Below are positions 7,879 through 14,194 of a stretch of 23,253 bases of DNA, one piece after another. The stretch covers positions 1 through 23,253 of the forward strand of contig CAIZYO010000029.1 in the NCBI GenBank assembly GCA_903937225.1, given 5' to 3'. The notes under the pieces are model-generated. The model was not told where the DNA came from, searched no databases, and worked only from the letters and a program-made list of their open reading frames with translations. How positions within the stretch are numbered: the stretch's first letter is position 1; each line of letters begins with the position of its first letter. The position numbers were made by a program, and so were the translations under genes. The DNA is from an uncultured Chloroflexota bacterium. Lineage in GTDB: Bacteria > Chloroflexota > Limnocylindria > Limnocylindrales > Limnocylindraceae.

Positions 7879-8926
7879 TCTGCAACCGTTAAACAGGTAT
7901 TCAGCGGGCCAAGAGAGTGACTGGTTCGAACATACGCAACAGTCTATGGGTGGGCATCTCGGAGCTCGAGTGACGCTGGTTAGCCCCCTCAACGAGTCAG
8001 GTGAACGCACGCTCCGCACAACCCTTGAGCAGATCGGGGCCCGCGTGGATGCATGGGCAGCGCTCCTTACACGGCATCACCCTTCGCAGCTCACACGCCT
8101 GAATGCTGCGAGCGGAACTGAGGTGCGCGTTGGTCCAACGATGGCCTCACTCTTGAGCTGGTCGGCCGATGCCTGGGAGTCGACTGGGGGGCTCGTCAAC
8201 ATTGCTATGTTGGATGAGCGCATTGCGGCAGAGACTGGCGCTCCCATGCGAGGACAGGCGCTGAGTCGCGGCTGGCGACTTGATCTCCAGCATTGGAAGC
8301 ATGAAGACCACGTCCACCTCTGCGGCGGACTTCTCCGCCGGCCAGAGGGTCTTCACTTTGACCTTGATGGCGTGGGGAAGGGTTGGATTGCCGATCGTGC
8401 CGCCGCACTCCTCGCCCGCCTCCTAGACGCTTTGGCTGCAGCCGGAGAGATCCCTGCATGGAAGAGTTGCTTTGTTGATGGCGATGGCGACATCGCGATC
8501 CAGAATCGAGGCGGAGCGGAGACCGAGGTTCGCATCGAGATTCCACGCGTCTCCGAGGCAACGATTGGTGCGATTCAGGTGAGCGGCAGCTCGGCGGGCA
8601 TCGCAACGTCCGGGACTGGCGTGCACCAATGGGGCGGTCGACACCACATCATTGACCCGCACACTGGTGCTCCAGCGGATAGCGGGATCGCACAGGCGAC
8701 CGTGGTTGCTGAGAGCGCGCGGGAGGCGGAGGCGTGGGCCAAGTCGATCGTCATTGGCGGTGCCGCACTGATCCGCCGCGCCGAAGCGGCTGGCGTGCGC
8801 AGGATCGTTGCCGTCCAGACGAACGGGAGCATCATCAGCGCACCGGCACTTGATCGCCTCGATGCCCGCAACAAGTACACGCCGCAATCGGCGCCAGCCG
8901 CCGATGCTACGGTATCCGCGCGATGA
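7871..8926 (+). CDS. apbE: FAD:protein FMN transferase (ApbE-like)
   Basis: A 351-residue ApbE-family protein. The family transfers FMN from FAD to a Thr/Ser of target proteins, usually extracytoplasmic redox carriers. Family landmarks are FDLDGVGKGWIAD (163-175, corresponding to the DLGGIAKG motif), VDGDGDIAI (202-210), an ATSGTG segment (245-250) and HHIIDPHTGAPA (258-269) with the metal-binding region, then the AW..AKSIVIGG C-terminal part. No signal peptide or lipobox is visible, so this copy looks cytoplasmic. The GTG at 7871 overlaps the upstream gene by 8 nt without a clear ribosome-binding site; an ATG at 7946 (MGGHLGARVTLV) is the alternative start. It overlaps the ferric-reductase-like gene by 4 nt (ATGA), which supports a shared redox job. 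Confidence 0.88.
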   Translation: MADLQPLNRYSAGQESDWFEHTQQSMGGHLGARVTLVSPLNESGERTLRTTLEQIGARVDAWAALLTRHHPSQLTRLNAASGTEVRVGPTMASLLSWSADAWESTGGLVNIAMLDERIAAETGAPMRGQALSRGWRLDLQHWKHEDHVHLCGGLLRRPEGLHFDLDGVGKGWIADRAAALLARLLDALAAAGEIPAWKSCFVDGDGDIAIQNRGGAETEVRIEIPRVSEATIGAIQVSGSSAGIATSGTGVHQWGGRHHIIDPHTGAPADSGIAQATVVAESAREAEAWAKSIVIGGAALIRRAEAAGVRRIVAVQTNGSIISAPALDRLDARNKYTPQSAPAADATVSAR

Positions 8927-9594
8927 AGTATCGAGGGCTACCGCGCGTACTCCAAGTACTCCTCTGGCTTGCGTTTGCGGCCGTGGTGGGGGTGATCTTC
9001 TATGGCTCGCTCCCAAGCGCCGTTGCGGCGATCTTTCACCTTGTCGATGTGGAGCCCGAGAAGATTCCATGGATGACCTCCAGGATCACCGCCTTCCTCT
9101 CCTACGGCGCGCTCGCCGCCTCTTCCATTTATGGGCTCGCAATGACGACGAAAACGCTTGACGTCATTGCGCGACGCGTGGTCACCGACACGCTGCACGA
9201 GAACCTCAGCTTCTGGGGCCTTCTCCTCGGCATCACTCACGCCGTACTCCTGATGTTTGACAACTACATTCAGTTCACGTGGGAGTCGATCCTGATCCCC
9301 TTCGCTGCGAGCTATCGGCCAGATGCGGTCGCCTACGGAATCTTTGCCCTCTACCTCACCGCACTCTTGGTGCTCACGAGTAAGGCTCGTCGCTGGATCG
9401 GACTGCGCCTCTGGCGCGCAATCCACCTCCTCGCCTTCGTCGCCTTCGGGCTCCTCACCGCGCACGGCCTTGCCGCTGGCACTGATAGCGGCACCGTATG
9501 GGCGAGGGCTCTCTACATCGGCTCCGTCACCCTCGTCGTCTTCTTCTTCGCCGTCCGCATCCTGCAGAAGATCACGGGTGCGAACCGCCGCTAA
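8923..9594 (+). CDS. Ferric-reductase-like transmembrane haem protein
   Basis: A 223-residue membrane protein with about six hydrophobic segments and the histidine pattern of the ferric reductase/NOX/MsrQ transmembrane domain. His92 and His106 lie in one helix (LHENLSFWGLLLGITH), and His168 and His181 in another (IHLLAFVAFGLLTAH). The spacings of 14 and 13 fit two stacked b-type haems passing electrons across the membrane. There is no attached FAD/NAD(P)H-binding reductase domain, so it needs separate electron donor and acceptor proteins. Its start overlaps the apbE-like stop (ATGA). ApbE next to such a protein is a known association in extracytoplasmic flavin-based electron transfer; the partner protein here is unknown. 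Confidence 0.87.
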   Translation: MKYRGLPRVLQVLLWLAFAAVVGVIFYGSLPSAVAAIFHLVDVEPEKIPWMTSRITAFLSYGALAASSIYGLAMTTKTLDVIARRVVTDTLHENLSFWGLLLGITHAVLLMFDNYIQFTWESILIPFAASYRPDAVAYGIFALYLTALLVLTSKARRWIGLRLWRAIHLLAFVAFGLLTAHGLAAGTDSGTVWARALYIGSVTLVVFFFAVRILQKITGANRR

Positions 9595-9602
9595 GCAACG
9601 TG

Positions 9603-9637
9603 AAGAGGCGCCGCGCACCTCGCGCAGCGCCCCTCTT
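9603..9637. terminator. Bidirectional hairpin terminator candidate
   Basis: AAGAGGCGC (9603-9611) pairs with GCGCCCCTCTT (9627-9637) with two bulged bases, and an inner GCGC/GCGC stem (9613-9616 with 9622-9625) closes a 5-nt loop. It lies in the 70-nt gap between two convergent genes. The A-rich start and CTCTT end give short U-runs in both directions. Confidence 0.5.
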
Positions 9638-9664
9638 GCTCAGCGATACGAGCGCTGAATCGAA

Positions 9665-10621
9665 TCAGCTTGTTGTTGCAAGTCCTCGTGACAGTGCAAC
9701 AGCGGCTGCGCCGATCGGCGCAAAGAGCAGGGTTAAGGCGATTGCGAGCCCCGTCGGGTCACTCGGCTCACCTGGTGGCGTCACGCAGTCGCCGCAGAGC
9801 GATGCGAAGATCACCGCACCGGCATCACTGCGAAGCTCGAATGGGCTGACCCACGTCAGGTTCTCCCCTTGCAAGACCGTCGCGAGTGCGGCCTCTGCGT
9901 CCATCAGGCCTTCGCAGTACATCATCGTGGAGATGAGGGGGCCATCAAGCGTGAGCGTATCGCCATCAACTAGAACTCCCCCACCAAGTGTGTTGCATCC
10001 GACTGATGCACTGAGTCGGTCGCCATCAATGACGACGTAGCCGCTGGCGACGTCGTAGTTGGTGCCGTCGATCTGGATCATGAACGGTGGGTACTCTGGC
10101 GCGACCACGTCCGGAATGGCAATCGGCACACCACCTTCCACGCGGATCATTCCGCTGGAGCTTGTGATTCCATCGCCAACAATCGAGAGGGACTCGCCCT
10201 CAAGGATGCTGATCAGTGCCGCTTCAGCCTCCATGAGGCCCTCACAGAACATCTTGGTTGAAGCGAGCGGTCCACCGAGAGTGATTGTGCTCGGATCCCC
10301 AAAAGTCAACTCAGCCGGGCCGAAAACGTTATTGCATCCGACGGTCGCGCTCAGGCTCCCATCAGAAAGTGCGATGCTTCCGATCTCAACGTTAAATACA
10401 GCTCGGGAGATATCGTCTCCTGTGACAAGCTGCGTGAACGTGGCGGAGAAGAACGCGCCTCCCATTTCAGGGAACGCAACTCCCCCCTGGCACATCTCTG
10501 GGACGCTGCCATCTTCAGCTGGCGCGCATGGGTCGTCGGAGGTGGCGTATGCGGAAGAGGCTGGCGCGAAGATCCCGAGGAGACCTGCGAGCATCAGCGC
10601 GCTGAGGAGTCGGTTGCGCAT
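9665..10621 (-). CDS. Secreted protein with two META (HslJ-like) domains and a C-terminal membrane anchor
   Basis: A 318-residue exported protein. Residues 1-26 are a signal peptide ending ASSAYA. Two tandem META-type domains follow (about 75-165 and 178-270). Their equivalent motifs are ATVGCNNVFG with STKMFCEGLMEAEAAL, and ASVGCNTLGG with STMMYCEGLMDAEAAL, so one domain arose from the other or both from a common unit. Each keeps the paired cysteines typical of secreted META proteins. A hydrophobic segment (289-310) followed by SRGLATTS should hold the protein in the membrane. META domains occur in heat-inducible HslJ and many cell-envelope proteins of unclear function. The gene stands alone, convergent with the redox operon and divergent from the SIS gene. 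Confidence 0.82.
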   Translation of the reverse strand: MRNRLLSALMLAGLLGIFAPASSAYATSDDPCAPAEDGSVPEMCQGGVAFPEMGGAFFSATFTQLVTGDDISRAVFNVEIGSIALSDGSLSATVGCNNVFGPAELTFGDPSTITLGGPLASTKMFCEGLMEAEAALISILEGESLSIVGDGITSSSGMIRVEGGVPIAIPDVVAPEYPPFMIQIDGTNYDVASGYVVIDGDRLSASVGCNTLGGGVLVDGDTLTLDGPLISTMMYCEGLMDAEAALATVLQGENLTWVSPFELRSDAGAVIFASLCGDCVTPPGEPSDPTGLAIALTLLFAPIGAAAVALSRGLATTS

Positions 10622-10806
10622 GTGGAGATACCCCTTTCCTTCGCCGTATGGCGACTACTGCGGCAGATGCCGTCACCACCCTAACGCCGCCGCCCGCAGC
10701 GGGGTTCCCGGGCCACGCACGACCAAGGGCCTGGAGGAGGGTGGTAGCCTCCCCTCACGGGCATCAAAGGAGCCACGAACGAGGGAGCCACGGGGGAGGG
10801 ACGGCC
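10622..10806. promoter_or_regulatory. Divergent intergenic region with small inverted and direct repeats
   Basis: This 185-nt region must hold the promoters of the META gene (minus) and the SIS gene (plus). A perfect 5-2-5 inverted repeat CGGCAGATGCCG occupies 10661-10672. GGAGCCACG occurs twice (10769-10777 and 10784-10792), just before the SIS ribosome-binding site. No strong sigma-70 hexamers and no known riboswitch consensus were recognised. Confidence 0.4.
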
Positions 10807-11898
10807 ATGGGAGAGCGAACGGGTGAGACGATCATGCGCGCCGAGATCGCGGAGTCGATCAGCGTCACGGCTCGCCTGGTTGCCGACCGACGACGATTTG
10901 AGGCGATCGGTGAGGCGCTCGCGGCGAGGCGGCCAGCCGTTCTCGTAGTGGCGGGTCGTGGGACGAGTGATCATGCGGCGATCTACGCGCGCTACCTCCT
11001 TGAGCACGCCTTCGGCGTCCCCGTCGCCCTCGCGGCGGCCAGCCTCCTCACGCAGTACGGAATTGAGAGCGCCTCACCGCAGAGTGCGCTGCTCGCATTC
11101 AGTCAGTCTGGCGCCGGCCCCGACATGATCGCGCTCGTTGAATCCGCGAGACGGCGGGGTGCGCTGACGGTGGCACTCACCAATGACGCTGACTCTGGAC
11201 TCGCCGCGGCGGCCGAAATCACCGCCCACCTTGACGCGGGACCAGAGCGTGCCGTTGCGGCCACGAAGACCTATTTGGCGGAGCTGGTCAGCATGGCGCT
11301 GATTGCCGCTGCGGCGGCGCGTGCGCTCGGCCGTGACGCCTCGTGGGCGACTGAGATCGATTCGCTTGCAGATCGCATGGGTGGCGCACATGAGGGGGCC
11401 GGTGCTTGGGTGGCTGCGGCTGCAGACCGGCCAGTCTTCACGTCACTTGTTGCGGCTAATCGCGCCCTGGTGGTTGGCCGGGGGTTTGAGTATCCGAATG
11501 CCCTCGAGCTCGCCCTCAAGCTCCGCGAGACAACGGGGACATTTGCAGATGGCTACTCCGCCGCTGACCTTCTTCATGGGCCGATCGCCTCCGCGGGTGC
11601 CGACGTCCCCGCTATTCTCCTCTCCACTGATTCCGCAACGAGCGTCAGCATCAACACCGCGCACGAACGTTTGCGATCGGCGGGCTCACCCGTGCTTCTG
11701 ATGTGCACCGCGGCACTCGCGAAAGGAGCCTCAGCGTCGCCCGATAACTCGTTGATGATCCCTGACGGTCCAAGCGGACCACTAAGCACGCCCGTTACCG
11801 CCATTGCGGGACTCACGTTGGTCGAATCAATCGCAACGCGACGCGGCAAAAATCCTGATGCACCCGAAGGTCTCGCAAAGATTACGAAGACGCTCTGA
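10807..11898 (+). CDS. Double-SIS-domain sugar-phosphate isomerase/deaminase (AgaS/NagB-II/GlmS-C type)
   Basis: A 363-residue cytoplasmic protein made of two SIS phosphosugar-binding domains, equivalent to the isomerase half of GlmS without the glutaminase domain. Domain 1 (about 30-175) has VVAGRGTSDHAA (47-58) and FSQSGAGPD (98-106). Domain 2 (about 205-350) has VGRGFEYPNALELALKLRET (223-242), LLHGP (255-259) and the C-terminal DAPEGLAKITKTL. Members act as glucosamine-6-phosphate deaminases, tagatose-6-phosphate ketose/aldose isomerases or fructoselysine-type deglycases; the sequence does not tell which. The ATG at 10807 has GGGGGAGGG at about 6 nt; an ATG at 10834 is possible. A Nudix gene follows after 37 nt on the same strand. 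Confidence 0.86.
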   Translation: MGERTGETIMRAEIAESISVTARLVADRRRFEAIGEALAARRPAVLVVAGRGTSDHAAIYARYLLEHAFGVPVALAAASLLTQYGIESASPQSALLAFSQSGAGPDMIALVESARRRGALTVALTNDADSGLAAAAEITAHLDAGPERAVAATKTYLAELVSMALIAAAAARALGRDASWATEIDSLADRMGGAHEGAGAWVAAAADRPVFTSLVAANRALVVGRGFEYPNALELALKLRETTGTFADGYSAADLLHGPIASAGADVPAILLSTDSATSVSINTAHERLRSAGSPVLLMCTAALAKGASASPDNSLMIPDGPSGPLSTPVTAIAGLTLVESIATRRGKNPDAPEGLAKITKTL

Positions 11899-11935
11899 AC
11901 GTTCGAATAGCTGACGATGGCGACTTGGAGACACG

Positions 11936-12592
11936 ATGACGTTACCGTCTGATTTCGGGGGCGATGCACTTGGCGCACGTCTCAAGGAGCTATTGACACC
12001 TGGCGCGCTCGCCGAAACGACAGCGGAGCGCGAAACGCTCGTCAAGGCTGCATACATGGACTGGCGACGTGAGGTTGTCCTTCGCACTGATGGAAGCTCG
12101 CACACGCGATTCACCGTTGGACATCCGGGCGCCGTAGCGATCCTTGCCATTGACGCGGCTGATGAGTCAACCGTCACCTCGGAATCACCGATTATCTTTG
12201 TGCGACAGTTTCGGACCGCAACCGGTCGACTCCTTCTTGAAATCCCCGCAGGGACGCTGGACACCGTTGATGGTCAACGCGAGGAGGCGGCGGCGGCCGC
12301 GGCGCGTGAACTGGAAGAGGAGACGGGGCTGGTCGCTTTTCGCTGGCGCCACCTTCGCTCGTTCTACACGGCGCCTGGCTTTACGGACGAGTGGATGGAG
12401 CTCCACCTTGCCCTTTCACTGCGCCCAGCGGGTGAGGAGCGCCGAACGCCAGATCATGACGAGGCACTTGAGGCGGTTCGCCTCACCGTCGCCGAGGCCG
12501 CCGAAGCGGTCCAGCGAGGTGCCATCGTGGACGCCAAGAGCCTGATTGCGATCAGCCTCGCCGAAGGTCTGGCCCTCCCCGGGCGCCCCTAG
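11936..12592 (+). CDS. Nudix hydrolase, ADP-ribose pyrophosphatase-like
   Basis: A 218-residue Nudix hydrolase, probably splitting ADP-ribose or another nucleoside diphosphate sugar. The ADPRase-type lead-in FVRQFRTATGRLLLEIPAG is present (about 88-106), followed by the Nudix helix E-x7-RELEEETGL (116-132) that supplies the metal-binding glutamates. The spacing from the Nudix glycine (G106) to the first glutamate is about four residues longer than the usual G-x5-E, caused by the insertion around TLDTVDGQR. The N-terminal 55 residues are an accessory segment, as in many ADP-sugar pyrophosphatases. GGAG lies about 7 nt before the ATG at 11936. It is likely cotranscribed with the SIS gene; a role in nucleotide-sugar turnover is inference. 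Confidence 0.87.
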   Translation: MTLPSDFGGDALGARLKELLTPGALAETTAERETLVKAAYMDWRREVVLRTDGSSHTRFTVGHPGAVAILAIDAADESTVTSESPIIFVRQFRTATGRLLLEIPAGTLDTVDGQREEAAAAAARELEEETGLVAFRWRHLRSFYTAPGFTDEWMELHLALSLRPAGEERRTPDHDEALEAVRLTVAEAAEAVQRGAIVDAKSLIAISLAEGLALPGRP

Positions 12593-12620
12593 CGAGGGGT
12601 GGTTCCGCCACGAGGGAACC
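12586..12620 (+). terminator. Two successive hairpins at the end of the Nudix gene
   Basis: CCCCT-AGCG-AGGGG (12586-12599) is a perfect 5-bp stem over the stop codon. GGTTCC (12601-12606) with GGAACC (12615-12620) forms a second stem with an 8-nt loop. There is no T-tract, so the ending may be inefficient or factor-dependent. Confidence 0.4.
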
Positions 12621-12632
12621 GTGCTCAACCTA

Positions 12633-12672
12633 CGATATTCGTACCGATATGGGCATATTCCTGCTAATATCG
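12633..12672. promoter_or_regulatory. 40-bp nested palindrome, candidate operator over the aminotransferase promoter
   Basis: Outer arms CGATATT (12633-12639) and AATATCG (12666-12672) are perfect inverted repeats, and inner arms ATATG (12647-12651) and CATAT (12654-12658) are another perfect pair. Both share exactly the same centre, between 12652 and 12653. In all, 14 of 20 base pairs are symmetric. The stretch is A+T-rich within a G+C-rich region. TAATAT (12665-12670) inside the right arm is a plausible -10, so a bound protein would block it. The binding factor is unknown. Confidence 0.5.
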
Positions 12673-12685
12673 CCCCCTAGCAAGT

Positions 12686-12705
12686 CTGCGGTGCGGAATC
12701 CGCAG
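12686..12705 (+). other. Hairpin in the aminotransferase 5' leader
   Basis: CTGCGG (12686-12691) pairs with CCGCAG (12700-12705), or alternatively TGCGG (12692-12696) pairs with CCGCA (12700-12704) around AAT. The two forms exclude each other. It ends a few bases before the AAAAGGG ribosome-binding site of the gene at 12722. Confidence 0.35.
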
Positions 12706-12721
12706 CAAAAGGGTGTGAAGT

Positions 12722-14170
12722 ATGGCTATCGAACCGCTCAAGATGCTCGCTCCAACCAGCCCAGCGGTTCCCCATCGCGACCTGCCCCCGGTTGGGCCAG
12801 CCGTCCAGATTGACCCTGCCCGCATTGCCGCGCTGACCGCTGCCGAAGCGACTCGCCTTGACGCGCGGACCCAAGGCTCAGGGGCCGCCTACGCCCGAGC
12901 GGAGAAGACGCTCGTCGGTGGCGTCTCGTCGAGCTACCAGCGCCGCGCCCCATACCCGATCTATCTCGAGCGCGGACTCGGCCAGTACATCTGGGACGTC
13001 GACGGCCACCAGTACCTTGACGTGCATAACGGCATCGGCAGCATGGTGCAGGGACACGCCCATCCAATCATCACCGAGGCGGTGGAGCGACGGATGCGGC
13101 TTGGGACGCACTTCGCTGCACCAACGGAGGATGCCTACATCGTTGCGGAGCACCTAGCTGCGCGCTGGAAGCTGCCGCGCTGGCGTTTCGTCAACTCCGG
13201 CTCCGAGGCAACGATGGATGCGATCCGCATTGCACGTGCACTCACCAAGCGCGACGGCGTCATGAAGATCTTCGGTAGCTATCACGGTCATCACGACTAT
13301 GTGATGGTTGACATTGGACTCAACGTCTACGACATGGGTGACCGCGAGAACTATCCATCAATCCCATACGGCAAGGGGATCCCAGACGTCGTCACACAGA
13401 TGACCGTTGCGGTTCCATTCAATGATGCACCCGCACTCGAACGCCGACTTGAGCGACTGCAGGCCGAGGGGAAGCTCCCCGCCTGTCTGATCATGGAGGC
13501 GGCGCTGATGAATTGCGGCGTAATTCTCCCTGAACCTGGCTACCTCGCCGAAGTGCGCCGCATCACGAAGAAGTACGGCGTGGTTTGGATTGTGGATGAA
13601 GTGAAGACTGGACTCACCGTTGCCGCCGGTGGCGCAACGGAGCTCTTCGGGATCCAGCCCGACATGGTCTGTCTCGCCAAGGCACTCGGCGCCGGACTTC
13701 CAACCGGTGCGATCGGCGCAACTGATGAGGTGTGGGCGCCAGTGCTCTCCGGAGAGGTGTACATGGTCGGTACATTCAACGGCAACCCGCTTGTGATGGC
13801 GGCGGCACGCGCAAATCTCGAACGCGTTATGACCCCCGACGCCTATGCACACCTCGGGCGCATCAACGCGCGGCTCCTTGATGGATCGCAGGGAATCATT
13901 GACCGCTATCGACTTGCCGCCTACCCAGTTGGCATTGAGTCAAAGGGTGTGATCACTTTTGCGAGCACCAAGGTAGTGGACTACGAGAGCTACAAGTCCG
14001 CCCAGCAGAAGGAGCTGATCGACCTCCTCTGGCTCTGGAACATGAACCGTGGCGTCTTCAGCACGCCGGGTCGTGACGAAGAGTGGACGCTCTCCATCAA
14101 CATGACGGATGCCGATGTGGACCACTATCTCGGAGTCTTTGAAGAGTTTGCGAGCGAGCTAACCCGCTAG
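12722..14170 (+). CDS. Class III PLP aminotransferase (glutamate-1-semialdehyde aminomutase-like)
   Basis: A 482-residue fold-type I PLP enzyme of aminotransferase class III, closest by motif to glutamate-1-semialdehyde 2,1-aminomutase. Seen are GGVSSSYQR (66-74), the cofactor phosphate site NSGSEATMDAIRIAR (158-172), GSYHGHHD (185-192), the PLP-ring aspartate D292 in IVDEVKTG, the Schiff-base lysine K320 in CLAKALGAGLPTGAIG, and GTFNGNPLVMAA (350-361). An extra N-terminal segment of about 55 residues precedes the domain. No haem-synthesis gene is nearby and several motifs differ from true HemL (VKTGLT rather than V(M/R)TGFR), so another amino-acid or keto-acid substrate is likely. AAAAGGG lies 8 nt before the ATG. 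It ends in a shared CTAG with the convergent pepN gene. Confidence 0.86.
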   Translation: MAIEPLKMLAPTSPAVPHRDLPPVGPAVQIDPARIAALTAAEATRLDARTQGSGAAYARAEKTLVGGVSSSYQRRAPYPIYLERGLGQYIWDVDGHQYLDVHNGIGSMVQGHAHPIITEAVERRMRLGTHFAAPTEDAYIVAEHLAARWKLPRWRFVNSGSEATMDAIRIARALTKRDGVMKIFGSYHGHHDYVMVDIGLNVYDMGDRENYPSIPYGKGIPDVVTQMTVAVPFNDAPALERRLERLQAEGKLPACLIMEAALMNCGVILPEPGYLAEVRRITKKYGVVWIVDEVKTGLTVAAGGATELFGIQPDMVCLAKALGAGLPTGAIGATDEVWAPVLSGEVYMVGTFNGNPLVMAAARANLERVMTPDAYAHLGRINARLLDGSQGIIDRYRLAAYPVGIESKGVITFASTKVVDYESYKSAQQKELIDLLWLWNMNRGVFSTPGRDEEWTLSINMTDADVDHYLGVFEEFASELTR

Positions 14171-14194
14171 TTCGCCCCTTCTAGTTCGCCCCTT
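14167..14194. repeat. 14-bp perfect tandem duplication at convergent stop codons
   Basis: CTAGTTCGCCCCTT occurs at 14167-14180 and again at 14181-14194. The first copy's CTAG provides the TAG stops of both convergent genes, on opposite strands. The duplication changes the last residues of the aminopeptidase on the minus strand (LEGAN ending). Confidence 0.85.

Noticed and set aside
8938..9618. A 226-codon minus-strand frame opposite the ferric-reductase-like gene
   Set aside because: The product is charged and without family features, while the plus strand has the haem histidines and operon overlap.
10748..10806. Possible glmS ribozyme or known riboswitch before the SIS gene
   Set aside because: No match to the conserved core of the glmS ribozyme or of any riboswitch I can recall; only short repeats are present.
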